From the NCBI GenBank assembly GCA_030267565.1, contig BRXU01000001.1, positions 6,200,001 through 6,264,000 on the forward strand: DNA of 64,000 nucleotides, written 5' to 3'. The position numbers were made by a program, and so were the translations under genes. The stretch comes from Pleodorina starrii (taxonomy: Eukaryota; Chlorophyta; Chlorophyceae; Chlamydomonadales; Volvocaceae). Every line of letters begins with the position of its first letter. Within the stretch, counting starts at the first letter, position 1. Positions 1 to 12,492 of this stretch are shown here, in pieces. The notes beneath the pieces are model-generated. The model had not been told where the DNA came from. It saw only the letters and a list, made by a program, of their open reading frames with translations, and did not search any database.

Positions 1-719
1 ACTGGGCGTTGGCGCCGGACTCTCCGGGCGGGGCGGGACCGGGTGTGGCGGCGCTACTGAAGGGCCGCCTCGCCAGGGGCCTTGGGGGCGGGACCGGGCT
101 GGGGCGCTGGGTGTGGTCGGGGGCAGGAAGGGTTGCTGAGACTGATCGCTGGCTGGGTGACTGGTAGTGGCGGGTTAGCTGGCCTCCGCTGCGGCGGGAC
201 CGGGCAGTGCCGCCATGTGGGAGAGTCGGGAGTGTCCGGGCGGGGTCGGGTCGGACCTGATGTTGACCCAGCTTGGAGCAGTCCCGGGGGTTTGCCGGGT
301 TGGAGGGCCGGAGGGGTTGCCGAGCAGCCGGCGCTGCCGGGTGCTGCCGGACCCGGGGTTGGGGACAATATGAACGGCGGCAGGAGGAGCGGGCAGCCAG
401 GCCATGGAGCCCCGGGCGGTCGGACTCTGACAGCGGGGTGTGTGCGCGTCCGGCAGCACTTGGGGCCCTGGACCGGGGAGCTGGGACCGTCAAAAAGGTC
501 ATTAGTGGCTGCCGGCGCTGCAGCCCCGATGTGAGTACGGCGCACCGAGACGGCTGCTCCTGGAGTCAAAACCCCTTGGATCCTCTCGCGCTCTCTTGTG
601 AGCCCTCCGCTGCAACGCCCTCGTGTGTATGTCTGATAAGCGGGAGTATGATGGATAAGCGAGATCCAGACCGCCCCTTCCCACCCGCACCCTCACCCCC
701 GCCACCACCCCCACCACAG
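1..719. other. GC-rich left edge, probably intron or untranslated sequence
   Basis: This stretch holds imperfect repeats of a gggcgggRccgggt-type motif and long open frames that follow from GC richness. None of the three forward frames gives leucine-rich-repeat sequence, although the exon starting at 720 begins in the middle of such a repeat. I read most of it as the intron preceding that exon, with the upstream exons outside the window. Two in-frame ATGs at 648 and 651 would allow a start here if the CAG at 717-719 is not used as an acceptor. Confidence 0.4.
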
Positions 720-3700
720 GACCTAGCCAGCAACCGCCTGGCGGTCAGCCCCGCGCAGTTGGCCCAGTCGCTCTCCTCACTGACAGAGCTGGCGGCGCTG
801 CAGCTGCACGGCAACACGCGGCTCTGCTGCTCCTCCTCCCCTGCCGCCTCGTCCTCGGCGGCGTCGGCAGGCACGTCGGGCGCTGCAGCGGACGGAGCCG
901 GCAGCAGCAGCAGCACCGGCGCTGGAAGAGGTGGTGGCGCCAGCAGCAACAGCAGCGGCAGCGGTAACTACGTTACGGAGCTGTTCGCGGCGCTGCCCTC
1001 CCTGGAGTTGGTTGACCGGCAGGAGCGGGCGCAGGTGCTGGTTGTGGCGGAGGAGCGGGCGGGCGCCGCGGGGGGTGCGGCTGGCGGGGCGGAGCAGGCT
1101 ACGGCGGCGGCGACAGCGGGGCCGGAGGGCGAAGGTGCGTCACTGAGCGTCCCGGAGGGGCAGTAAGGGGGAGCGTTCCGGGGCACGGCTGGGGGCTTGG
1201 TCCAAGAGCGCTCGTGGACCTACAAGTTGTAACCCATTACCCATCCCTGGTAACGGATCTGTAGATCTGTAGATCTGGCCCGGCCGCTCATTCTGGAGCC
1301 GGTTTGGTTCGCTCTCTTCGGGGTTCGGTGGTTGTTACGGTTGGTCAGATGCTTCACTGGGGCGTCTAGTGCTCTTCCGCGGTGTCGTAGCCGTGGCCAG
1401 TGCTGTTGCTGCCACGTCTAGCGTTGTGAAGTTGTGTTGCTGCCGAGTGCGGTGGTGCGCAGTCGGGTGCGCAGTCGGGTGCGTGGGAGTGTTCAGCTTG
1501 CCTGTCGCCGTCTTTAGCAGGTAGGGTGTTCAGCGGTATTCGCCTGGCGGTGTTGCATGGCCACTTGGGGGGCGGGGGGGCGGCCGGGGGCTGCCGCTGC
1601 CATTGAAGTAAGGCTGGCGGTGGGGCCGCGAGCCGAGTACAGTGTTGGAATGCGCACGGTAGCCAAGGTTCAGCTCCCCAAGCTCAAGGGGAGGTGCCAA
1701 TGCACAGCAACGCAAGGCCGGCGGTCGGACGAGGACGGCTTACCCCTAAAATCCCGCCACCGGTTGCGTCCCCCCTAGCAGCCCGCCGGACCCCTCTTTC
1801 CCGTGCCGGGTCACATACCCTTCCCCCGCCCGCTTCGCCCAACAGAACTAGCCCCAGGCCCCCTCCTTCCACATCCTGCCGCCTCCCAGCCCGTCCGCCC
1901 CTTCATCCTGGCGCCCTGCCCCGCAGGCCCCGCCCCCAACCTGGACCCCACAATCGCCGAGATGGAGGCCTTTCGGAAGCGACTGGGCATCCGGACCTAC
2001 GCACCGCAGTACGCCGGCCGACCGCCCACCGCCGGCTCCTCGGGGCGGCCGGGCACTGCGTCGGGCAGTCGGCCGGGCACGTCCGCGGGTGGGCGGCCAG
2101 GGACAGGTGGGCAGGGCGGATAGGGGACAGGGGGAGCTTCCCTTAGAAACCTTCAAACCCTAAAACCCCTAAGACCCTTACCTGTCTGCGACCTGCCATG
2201 CGTGCATAAAGCCACCTTTGCATGACCTCCTCGCTGCCCGCCCCGCCCGCGGTCCATCCGCAGCTGGCGCGCGGCCGGGCTCCCGAGGCCGACCGCCCAT
2301 GTCTCCGGCCACCCGGCTTGCTGGGGGCGTGGTGATGGACCCGGACGCCTTTGCGGCAGCGCTGGGTGAGTCGAGCCCCGGGGTCACGCTGGGACGGGAA
2401 AGCACGGCTGGGTCGCGCGTCTGGGCGAGCGGGCGGGCGGGTGAGGTCGGGTGAGGTCGGGTGAGGTCCAGGGCGCGCCAAAGGCAGCGCAGGCATGTTG
2501 GTACAAGGCTGGAACCTCAACCTACCGCAGCCCTGTGAATGCCTCGGGTTGTCCTCTCCCTCGTCCTCATCGTGCCTTTGCCCCCCGCACCTGCAGCACA
2601 TCCCGCACTCCCCACACACCGCGCTACCTCCCTCCCCCCTTCCGGCTCCGGCCTATACGTGGATAACCCTCCTCAATAGGCGATTTCCGGGAGACCATGG
2701 CCTCCTACTCCACCAGCCTCAAGTCGGTGCTCAGCAAGATGCGCGCCAACCTGCAGCTGCCCGCTTACGAGGCGGTGCAGCGGCTCAAGAGGGAGGGAGG
2801 TGAGCTGCCGGGGAGGCGAGGCGACAGGCGAGGCGAGGCGATGGGCCCCCAAGGGTAGTACGACACGATACGGTAGCGACTATCACGAGACGGAGGTATT
2901 AAGGGAGGGAGTGGATGGTGGTGGACGCCACAGCCACAGCCACAACCACCCCTAATTTACGCGTTCCTACCCGTTCCTCTCTCGCTGCGCACCCCTCCCT
3001 TCCCCATACGCCCCCCGCAGCCACGCAGCTGCCCGCCATGCCCCTGGCCCCCGAGTACGCGGCACGGCCCCTCAACGCCCAGCTGGCCCTTCTGGGCGGG
3101 GAGGATCGGGAGGAGGTGGAGAAGCGCGCGGAGGCGCTGCAAATGTTCGAGCGGCTGTTCGGGGGCAGCGGCGACGCTGGTGGGGGAAGCGCCAGCGGCG
3201 CCGGCGGCGGGGCCGCCGCCGCCGCCGCCGCCGCCAGCCCCGCGGCGCCGGCGTCCAAGGCGGCTGTGGCGAATGGCCGCGGCGGCGGGGGGCCAGGCAG
3301 CGGCGACGACGACGACGAGGATGATGAGTATGGCGTCGAGCTGCGGTCGTCGTACACGGCGGGGACCGCCGCCGCCAGTGGCGGCGGCGGCGGCGCGGCA
3401 GCGCTGAGGGTGTCGGTGGCGTCCAGCTCGCGGCCTGGTACGGCGAGCAGTGTGGCTGCTGGGCGCGGCGGCGGCGGCGGCACCCCGCGGGTGACAATGC
3501 CCTCCAAGCCGCCGGCCGCCGCGGCAGGTGCGCCAGGCGCGTTCGTGACCCATAAGCCGGCACTGCTCGCGAAGAAGGCGTCGATGACGGCGGCGGCGGC
3601 GGCGACCGGCGGCAGTGCTCTTAATTCACCATCCGGTGCGGCGGCGGCCGCCGCAGCGGCGCGCACGACCACGCCGTCACAGTCGTCGCCACCGCCAGCG

Positions 3701-3943
3701 GCGGCGGCGGCGGCAGTGGGTTTGGCAGCGAGGGCGCTTGGCGGCGACAAAGCGGCGCTGGGATCCCCTCGAACCGTCGCAACGCCGCGGGAAGCTGGAT
3801 CTCCGGGTGCAGCGGCGGCGGCGGCGGTGGGCGGCAGCCGGCTTGCACGGCCCATCAGCGCGGGCCGCGCCGCACCTCGCAAGCTTGCATCGAACTTCAC
3901 GCCCAGGACTGGGGGGAAGATGCTGTCGGGGGGCGGCTCGTAG
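720..3943 (+). CDS. Leucine-rich-repeat protein, 3' part of gene
   Basis: Five exons join in frame: 720-1134, 1927-2106, 2264-2365, 2680-2799 and 3021-3943. All have GT-AG borders and matching phases, and give 579 residues before the stop. The first exon opens with DLASNRL and continues through LTELAALQLHGN. After a Ser/Ala/Gly-rich insert of about 55 residues it reads YVTELFAALPSLELVD, the usual last repeat plus cap of an LRR domain. Next come RPGT repeats, a helical stretch near YSTSLKSVLSKMRANL, another helix around EVEKRAEALQMFERLFG, and a long Ala/Gly/Ser-rich basic tail. The missing start of the first repeat implies upstream exons. LRR proteins of this shape are often cytoskeletal or flagellar in algae, but nothing here proves that. 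The LRR call is firm; the function is unknown. If the ATG at 648/651 is used, the gene would begin inside the window. Confidence 0.75.
2441..2468. repeat. Three tandem copies of gtgaggtcgg
   Basis: A short 10-bp tandem repeat inside intron 2366-2679 of the LRR gene. The third copy is imperfect at its end. Confidence 0.8.
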
Positions 3944-5384
3944 CCTCGCTGCTCCTCCACCTGGGACTGTGCGGGTGCACAAACCCGGGATCCCAAGAGG
4001 GATCTCTTGCTTGCAACGTTTGGGAACCGCCTGCAACGGAAGCCTCGGCGTACGCGACCGGGGGCAGTGCCCAGTGCGCCATGTCTAGGGATCGTTCCGA
4101 TGACCACGAAGTCGTGTGGGATAGGTCTCGACACCAATTGTAAGGACGAAAAACGTGCCCCTGTCAATGCGCATGAGCGAGGCATACAGCAATAGGGACA
4201 AAGGATCGGCGGAGCGGACCGCCGGATGGGTGCGGTCTGCTGGCTTGCTGCAACTGCGGCCCAGCGCGGGGCCCTGTACGCATGGAGGCGGCTGCCCACG
4301 TGACTGGGTTCCGCCACCCCATCCCTGCACTGGCTGGTTGTTGTTTTTGTAAGCAGCAAAGACTACACCCGAGGAAGCTCAGGCTGATACTCCGCTCTGA
4401 GTAGCCGTTCTCGGCATCCATGCGTGGGGCTTCCCCACCCTGGCAAGGAGTTTGCCTGATAGCTATGCGCGGTGAATAGGGATCGAATCATCTGTCAAGG
4501 GCAGCAAAGGGCTTATCCCGTCGGTGGATGGCTCAGAACTTGAACTTAGAGTGGCAGTCGCCTCCAGGCCGTCTATCGGTGCTAGAATGAGACACATCCA
4601 TTCAAGCCCAGGCGCACACGTGTGCGCACGTCAGTATCCATCCATTCACCCATCCATCCAGCCGCCCGTCCACCACAAAAGGGTTGCAACCGGGTCAGGA
4701 GGCGACGGGGGGTTTGGTCACGGGGAAGCGGACGCACGGATGGGTGTGAACCGGCTTCATCCCTCCGAGCCCTGCAACCACTCAGTGCACCCTGCACAAT
4801 CGCCGCGGTTTTTTGGCCACATTTGCGCACGATAACGTGGTGTTTTAACACCAACTCAATAGGGCTCAACTAGCAGCAGGTCATACCCATACATTCGTGC
4901 TATCGGTTTGGTGCCATAGCCGTCCATGCACACGTGTCACGTCTAATTTGCTTCCGCTGGTGGGTTGCATGGGCCGATACCATGCGTCTTGGTGCTGTCC
5001 GACTGCCGCGCCACGACACGCACACCGCCTCCTGGGAACATGCCCGCTCCACACACACGCGGGTTTGTCCGATTACCAACATCCCTTTCAGTGTACCATG
5101 TTTTAGGCGAAGGGTTCACCAAATGACCCTTAACCCTAAAAACATAAGCAATTCGCCCCAAAACAACATCCACAGCTAGGGCGTTGCTGGGCGGGCGCAT
5201 CTGCACCTGTTTCCCATCTGGCTTCCCGTCCAGCTCCATATCACTATGGTTAACGATTCCCCCGTCATTCCTACATCCACCCACAGCCAACCCCGTACCC
5301 CTAGCATGACTTGCCCTCTGGCTGACCCGAAGCTATCCGGTCATCATCAGGTCCTTCCCCCACCCGTACACTGCCTCAGCGGCC
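3944..5384. other. Intergenic region between convergent genes
   Basis: This region contains the 3' ends of the LRR gene (+) and the ankyrin gene (-). It has CATCCATC-like simple sequence near 4635-4665 and no open frame with recognisable protein features. I see no RNA gene or mobile element. Confidence 0.6.
4139..4143 (+). terminator. TGTAA polyadenylation signal candidate for the LRR gene
   Basis: TGTAA lies about 195 bases after the stop at 3943. TGTAA is the usual polyadenylation signal of Chlamydomonas and its relatives, and this is the first good match downstream of the gene. Confidence 0.5.
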
Positions 5385-7328
5385 TCACGAAACCCCTGCC
5401 ACCACGTCTTGCTGCTGCCGCTGCTGCTCCGCCGCTGCTGCGTCTGGCGCTGCCGCTGCTGCGTCTGGCGCTGCTGCGCCGCAGCTGCCGCTGCTCATCT
5501 GGCGCCGCTGGTGGTCATCTCGGAGCCAGTCCAGCACCTCCGGCTCCAATTCGTCGATATAGCCGACGTGCTCCAAATCGACCCGGAAGCCATTTTCGAG
5601 CAGCCACGCCAGGCCAATGGGACGGGGGCCACAGCCGTACAAATGGTACCCATACAGAATACCGCGGAACAGGTGAGTGCTGTCACTCACGGGGCAGCCC
5701 AGCCGCCGCAGGAAGTTCAGGGTGGACAGGTCCCCCTTGCAGGCCGGCTCCGTGTACGGTCCCCCATCCGTCTGCACGGCACGGAGTGAAAGGGAGCGAA
5801 TGTTATTGCTGCTTGCAACGGGGGTAGGGTGATAGAGAGCAATATTGCATGGCATTTGTCAGCCAGGCAACAGACACACGCAGGATGTAACTGCTTCCCA
5901 GCCCCCCCGAAAACTCACCGGCATGGGGCAACCGTGCTCCGCCAGCCACTCCAGCGCCTCCTTGCTGCCCGAAGCAGCGGCGTACGAGAACATCTCCTCG
6001 CACAAGGGCCAGCCGCGTCCATGGAGCATAATGAGCAGCTCGAGGGTAACGTTGTCGTACTCGGTAACCTCAGCAATGCGCTGCCCGAGCGCTTCTGGGC
6101 CCAGCGCCTGCGCCAGCCAGTCGGCTGCCGCCACGTGTCCTTCTCTGACGGCGACCTTGAATGCACGAAACAAGCCCCCGTTGTCGCCGCCGTCGTTCGG
6201 CGGCAGGACCCCCTGGGCGGCCAGCAGGTCCAGGATGTGGACATGCCCAGCCTCGGCAGCGTTCTCGAGCACCGCCTGAACAGTGTGGCCGGGCAAGGCC
6301 TGCTGCAGCAAGGTCGCCAGCGCAGCCGCGTTGCCACTGTAGGCTGCATGTTTGGCCATGGCGTTGACCAAGTCGGCGTCCGCCATGAGGTACCCCCGCT
6401 GCCGAAGCCACTCCAGACGCGCCGCCCAGTCTGCACAGCCAACAAGGTTCGCAGCGATCCAAACTTCCAGCTGCTTCTTGAAGCCGCGAGCCTCCAGGTA
6501 CTCCACCTTGGCCTGCCAATCGGACGTGAGGCTGCGGACCGCAGCTCCCAAAATGCTCTTCTCGTCGGACCGGGAAAGGGTCCGACGCTGCCTGGGCTCC
6601 GCCTCCTCGTCCCCCTCCCCCCCCTCCTCCTCCTCGTTCCCCTCCTCCTCCTGCCCCCCTTTGACCCACATCGAAAACAACCGCTGCATCGCCTCCATGT
6701 CGCAGCCCTTGGCTGCCCCTCTGATAAGATTGCACACGTCGTCTTCGTCGTCGTCGTCGTCTTCGGGCTGTCGGTGTCGGCTGATCATCAGCCAGTCCGC
6801 CAGCTCCGCGTGGCCGCCGGCAGCCGCACACCCCGGCGCGTACCTGCTCCAGGGGCAGCCGCAGGCCAACAGCCACTCGCACGTCGCCCGGTGCCCGCCC
6901 CCCGCAGCCTTGTCAAGTGCTTCACCGCGAAAGGGACAGCCTCGCTCACGAAGGGCCTGGCAGATGGCCAGCTGGCCCGCGCCGGCTGCGGCCTCGAGGA
7001 TGAATGGGAGGAGAGGACAGTACTCCTCGAAAGCGAGCAAAGCCTCCAAGTTGACGAGGCTGCCACTCCTTGCCGTGAGCTTCAGCAGCTTCCGCCGCTG
7101 GCGCCAGGTCAAGCGCCTCAGCGCGCGGGCGTCGCCCCAGCGCCGCACAAAGGCGTGGTGCGGCACCAGCTGGGACATCCGGACAGTGATGTACTCGGGT
7201 GTCCGGAAGTGCGCAGCAGTGGCCTTGGAGACGAGGCGCAGGGCGCAAGCCACCTCGTTGTGCGGAATCAACGACGCAAGGAGCTCAACCAGATCCAGCT
7301 GCCATACTGGGGACTGATCTTCTTTCAT
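5385..7328 (-). CDS. F-box-like / ankyrin-repeat protein
   Basis: Two exons, 7328-5919 and 5771-5385, join in phase 0 across a 147-base intron with GTGAGT donor and CAG acceptor, giving 598 residues. The upstream in-frame codon at 7391 is TTG, so the ATG at 7328 is the start. Residues about 10-45 (LDLVELLASLIPHNEVACAL) form an F-box-like helix pair typical of the large volvocine ankyrin family. After it come degenerate ankyrin units with the recurring GCP turn (RERGCPF, LACGCPW, AEHGCPM, RRLGCPV) and AAxGGHxxxxxWL pattern. Two acidic runs (EDDDDDEDD and a Glu/Gly stretch near residues 220-245) interrupt the array. The C-terminus is Ala/Gln-rich. Such proteins are thought to be adaptors; no partner can be inferred. 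The neighbours are convergent on the left and divergent on the right. Confidence 0.8.
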
Positions 7329-9599
7329 TCTGAGGACTCCGCCCTCCAGCTCAGGTTGCGCGGTGTGCGACACGTCGCGAAGAAAGTACAAATACCGGTT
7401 ACGGAATTTCGGCAGCGTAACTATAATTATGGCTGCTTATAGCTTATACTGCCACAGAATCTTTTTTATGTCCCACGAAGACCATACGACAATCCTGCGA
7501 CAATCGCGAATTTAGTGGGAAATTTGATCCAAGGCTCCTTGCTGCCTTCTTGCAGCCGTAACCCTAACGCACCGATCGCCTATTGTGATAGGCAAATTTT
7601 CCATAGTATGGGCATGGTTTATAATTTTGTTTTCGCGGTCGCAGGCCGCGCGATTTTGGAATTTACGAGGCAAAAACACTCAAATTCCAACACTTTGCAG
7701 ACCTACGGCTCTTATTTATCAGTTTGGAACTAGATCTAAAACAAATGCTGGTGATGTGCGGAAGAGAAAGGGCACAGTCCAACACCCTGGCAGCGCAGAG
7801 CGCACTGACCTTCACGTTCCACCCCATCCCCCCCGGGACACCCCCACCCTAAACCCTAAACCCTCTCAACTCGCCATGGTTTGCCACAGCCGTGCGGCAG
7901 GCAACATCCGGGATAAACAGAAGTTGTGTGTAGCCTCTACTAACACGCGCTAAAGGCGGGTAGCGACACACCCACTTTCAAACCTGAACTACAGCCCTTC
8001 TTCCCCAACCAAGACCCCATACCCTACCTTTCGTTCTATCCCTGACGCGGACGCGGCGCAAGCTGCATACCATTTGGAATATATTTGCGGGATAAACGTC
8101 GACGGCTTCTGTATACCATACACACTTTGGGCTGGTTAGGCAGGACGGGAAGAAAAACCCAAACCTCAGCCCACCAGCCCTCAATACGGTACCTAAATCG
8201 ATTTCCATCCCAGCCCTGCCGTGCCGCGAGCTGCTCAGCGTACGGCAGTAAAAGACTGGGACAAACGAGGATGTTTTAAGTTCCCAGGTGAAGTTTACAC
8301 GCATCCTGAAAACACCTTGAGATGTGGTTGCACTGGAGGGGCCCGGCCCTCACCCTGCAAGCCCTCCACAACCCCCCGGCTGCTTTCGGTGTTTCCCCTG
8401 GCCAAGGGCCGTTGACAGTTGATCATTATCCCGAACACAGCTCGACTTTCTGACTACGTGCGGAGTAAGGTTGTACACCCGCCCCACACCCGACAGGACT
8501 CGGTCTCATTCAATGCCACTTGAGGTTCATCCCTGGCGCCCCGCAAGCCGCGCACCCAACGCAAGTAAATTTGAGGGCAGACAGGGGACAGTTAGGCTAA
8601 TATGCCCTGAGAACGCCTTAGGGCGTGATTGCACCGCAGCGGCCTGCACCAACCCCCACAAGCCCTTTATAACACCCACAATCCTTCCATGGCGCACCGC
8701 AAGCTGTAGCATTTGGCGGGTAGTATGTGTAATAACCGTCATTGTAGGGCACCACTGACTGGCAGCGCGCTACCAGCCAGTGGCGTCGCTGCGCCGGCGG
8801 TGGCGGCCGGCAGCGGCGGCAGCGGCTCCTGCCGCAGCTCAGGGACTCTGGCAACGGCTTCGACGCCGCCGCCAGCACCGCCACCGGCGCCGCCGCTGCC
8901 GGCACCGTTGCCGACGCAGCTCACGGGATAGGACGCCGACGGGCTGCCAGGCCGCTGACGTTGCCGTCTGCGGCAACCCAAATCCCAAAGGGTGGGCTCA
9001 GCGCCAGTGGCTATCGAAACGGCCGCGCAGGCGGGCTGGGGCCAGCTGCGGGACGGTTTTTGCGGTTAATCGCCACTTCGCATGCGCAAGTCCATGGGGT
9101 CTGCAGTTAGGTCTACCCCTTGTGTTGCTTGCAACCGCACCGGATCCAAAGGTGCAATCCATCAACAGGCGTCAGTACAGCCCCTGACAAAGCGTGCGTC
9201 AGGGACCTGCCTGGCACCGGGGCCCACCCTTTCTTCGGCATATCAAAGCAGTAGGAGCTGACATCGACTTCCCCGTTTCGCCTGTTTGCGTTCGGTCCGC
9301 ACGTTGACGTGGTGCGCAGATCCACGATCGGGACCGAGGACCCGTCCCTCACGACGGTTTGCGGCCTTCTTGCGCGTTCTGGCCTACAGGAGCATAATGT
9401 AACCACTTACAGCGCGCAACGGTCACACGTTATCTACTTCAGTGGCGCCTGGCTGGCCTCTTCTCACGCGTTTGGCGTTTCGGGATTTCTGCCGCCAGTA
9501 CGGCGTCCAACGGACAACGGTTATGCCAGTGCCGGCTAGTCCTCGACAGTTCGGCTCTCCACCATTTGTAGCAATTTTCTAATTGTTTTCCTAGTTTTT
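7329..9599. other. Divergent intergenic region upstream of ankyrin and RPC5 genes
   Basis: Besides a telomere-like stretch, two diverged copies of about 70 bases can be recognised near 8305-8380 and 8605-8680. They share the order ctgaRaac-cctt, gattgcac/ggttgcac, and acaagccct/gcaagccct. A minus-strand open frame around 8618-8905 is Cys/Tyr-rich near its end but lacks an ATG start and a recognisable fold. I support no gene here. Confidence 0.5.
7847..7864. repeat. Short interstitial telomere-like repeat
   Basis: CCCTAAACCCTAAACCCT is two and a half units of the plant-type TTTAGGG telomere repeat. A more degenerate match (accctaaaacccctaag) lies near 2156-2172, inside an intron. Confidence 0.6.
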
Positions 9600-11075
9600 A
9601 TGAAGCAGGTGGACGCTATGGATGTGGAGGACGATGACCCGGTCGTCCGCGAGCTTGACGTTTATGTTTGTAACGAGTTTGCCGGCTCTAAGACCCAATT
9701 AGGCCTACTGCAACACCCACTGCGGCCGCCATGGCGTCCTTACGAATACGACAAAGTGAAGGCCATGCGCTTCAAGCCGCAGGCCAAGCGCGTCGAGGTA
9801 GACCTGCCGCTGGATACGGAGTCTCGCAATTACAACGACGTTATTGAAGACGTCAAAAAAATTGACCATTTCACGCTGCGGTCGACGCTCGCGGAGGAGC
9901 GCACCAACCTGGCCGTCGGCACCATCCGCGGGGGCAAGTTGCTGCTTGCGCCGCTGGATTTCGCGGTCCAGATGCGCCCCTCCATGCATCACCTCAACGT
10001 GGCGAGCACCGGCAAGGAGAAGCGCAAAGACGACAGCGAGGACGAGGAGGACGACGAGCCCAAGCTGCATGCCGTCGAGGTGCAGGTCCAGAAGCGCGAG
10101 ACGGAGCGCCAGGCGCAAGCGCGCAAGAACTCCTACGCCTACATCACCCAGAAGGAGGAGGAGGAGGCGTTTGTCAATCTCAGCGTGCACGGCGAAGACA
10201 GCGACGCGGCGGTCCGCATCTGGGATCTCTTCATGTCCGCCAAGGAGGTCGACCACTCGGCCAGCAAGCTCGACCGCAACGTCTATCTGCGCTCCATCGT
10301 CCCACCGTCAGCTCCCGCCGCAGCACATCCCGGCGCGCAGCCGCAGGACGCCGGCGGCGCCGGCGCGGCCGCCCTCTCCCTCCTCCCCACCGCCGCCGCA
10401 GGCGCCGGCGGCCAGCTCTCTGAGGGCAGCCGCGCCGCGCTGCCGCTCGCGCTTCGCGCGCTGTTTCGCGAACACACCGTCTGCAACATGGCCAACGTCC
10501 GGACCTGGCTGGACAGCAGCCCGGCGGCGGTGGCGGCCAAGGAGGCGGCGCTCCTCGCGGATAAGGCCCTCCACGATGCCGTACTGTCGCTCGGCAACGT
10601 GGTGTCATTGCACCGGGTGTACGTGCTGACTAAGACGGGTGACGAGAAGACGGATCCGTTGCGGAAGCTGGTGGTTGAGCTGTTGGAGGGAAAGGAGTCG
10701 TTCAAGCGGTCGGAATTCAACGACCTGGCGCGAACAAACAACATGACCTTCACGGAGTCGCAGTACAACAAGGTACGGAGCACGGAGATCCGCCGTATAG
10801 GGATCGTAATGGTAGGAGATGTCAGTGCAGCAGGGTACCGGTCCGGAGGCGCGGCTGCAGAGATGGCGATGCGTCGCCATCATGATTGTGCACTCTGCAC
10901 TCCCAATTCCTGTGCAGGGGGCCCAAATGCCAGTTGGCTCGCTGGGTTGCTTAACGGTAGTCCTATGCTTGCTTGCGCGCGTGCGTGCGTGCTTGCTGGT
11001 TTGTAGGTGGTCAAGGACATTTGCGAATCGCGCGGCAACACGTGGTTCATCAAGAGTGGCGCGACGGGAATCTAA
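9600..11075 (+). CDS. RPC5: DNA-directed RNA polymerase III subunit RPC5 (RPC37/POLR3E homologue)
   Basis: Exons 9600-10772 and 11007-11075 join in phase 0 (GTACGG donor, TAG acceptor) to give 413 residues. A second ATG at 9618 could also serve as start. The N-terminal half is the conserved RPC5/Sin-type domain: VVRELDVYVCNEF, then LGLLQHPLRPPWRPYEYDKV, and later LAVGTIRGGKLLLAPLDFAV. An acidic linker follows, then KRETERQAQARKNSYAYITQ and WDLFMSAKEVDHSASKL. An Ala/Gly-rich insert of about 45 residues precedes a C-terminal region ending in a short helix from exon 2 (VVKDICESRG). RPC5 pairs with RPC4 in the Pol III subcomplex involved in initiation and termination in the nucleus. The length is compact, closer to yeast Rpc37 than to the long animal protein. 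Family assignment is strong; the C-terminal exon rests on splice logic. Confidence 0.87.
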
Positions 11076-12492
11076 TCTGATCTGATCTGGGTGCAGCGCA
11101 GTCGGGAGCATTGGTGGCACGGGCGAGGGCGGGAGCATTGGTGGCACGGGCGAGGGCGAGGGTGAGGGCGAGGGTGAGTGTGAGGGTTAGGGTGAGGGCG
11201 AGGGGCGCCGGCGGGATCGTGTGGGGCTGTACCCGGGATGTGCTGTGGCGACGTGGGGCCGAGCGGCACCGCATCAGGGGGCGGCTGTGCATCAAATGAA
11301 TGAGGCGGGGGATGGGAGGATGCGCCGAATGGCAGGTGCCGAATGCTGAATGCTTGGCAAGCCGTGCTTTGACTTGACTTTGATCATTAGTATGCGGCAT
11401 GTGCGGGTGATGCGGGTCGGAGAAGTGCTCGTAGGTTAGGCTCGGGCACGGCGGAGAAGGGGGGCGTTCGGGAGATGGTTTGGTTGGAGATACGGTAGGC
11501 GCTCTGCCGCTACGGTGGGAAGGAAGAAGGGCGGCTACCCGACAGGGCGCGTTTGGTGTGAGGCCATCAAGGCATATGGCACGTCGGGTGGATAGGTGGA
11601 CTGCGAATAGGATGCGAGAGTTACAATGAGGGACCACTAGGGTCCTGCGCTGGCGCATTCTGAGTCAACTCAGAACCTCACGGGCCTGCCGACTGCAGAC
11701 CAGCACCCTCCCTCGTGTCCGCTCATCATTGAGGGAGGGTTGGTCCCATGGGACCCACCGGCGGCGAATAGGAGGCACGTTGGCAGCGGGATGTTGGCCC
11801 GCGTGGTGGGAATGGGGATCCAGGCTACGCGGCCCCTCAGGGGGAGTCGTCTCTGTTGGCCGCATGTTGTCGAACATTCGATGTTGGCCGCGGCGGGCCG
11901 GCACCTTTTACGTTACACCCCTAGAGCCGGGCGGGCTTTACGTTTCTGTTGACCGCAGTCGGGCGTTTCTTGTGCGCGCGGCTGAGTGGCGGATCTCCGC
12001 GGATTGCCAGGCGGGGCTGCTGTTGCTGCCTGGCTGGCTGGCAGGCTGACTGCCTGGCTGTGTAAAGAGGTGGGTGCGGGGGTCACGGCCACTTTTTCCG
12101 GGTTCTCTCATCTCACTTTTACAATTGTGCAACTGCAACCGCCAACGTCCGCGGCCTATCTCCATTTTCCCACATTGCTTCCTCATACGATTAAGACTGT
12201 TCAGATCCAACAGCTAGGCTTCCAATCGAGTCTGCCAGCGGTGACGTGCACAGGTGCCCCTCAGCGTCCGCGCAAAAGCTACCAAAATCTGCCACGCAGG
12301 GCAACCGGTGTACAACAGTTCAACGAGGCAAGAACCACGCCAACTCCACCTTCCACCCACATCGGCATCGCACAATCGCACACTTTCCAAACACTGCGCG
12401 CCACTGGCAGGCCTCGCACAACTTTGCGAAACTGTGCGACACTACAGCCAAGCTGGAAACTACAGGTCAATCCGGGCTGCTCAGGCGCCTGA
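11076..12492. other. Intergenic region between convergent RPC5 and SOUL genes
   Basis: It holds a GAGGGCGAGGGTGA-type minisatellite and otherwise no supported gene. A minus-strand TGTAA (TTACA at 12119-12123 on the plus strand) is a possible polyadenylation signal for the SOUL gene. Confidence 0.5.
11098..11205. repeat. GA/GGGCGA-rich minisatellite
   Basis: Two copies of a gggagcattggtggcacggg unit run into about a dozen imperfect gagggcgagggtga hexamer-like repeats just after the RPC5 stop. Confidence 0.7.

Noticed and set aside
8618..8905. Minus-strand Cys/Tyr-rich open frame
   Set aside because: It begins at GTG rather than ATG, is mostly Pro/Arg-rich and matches no fold I recognise.
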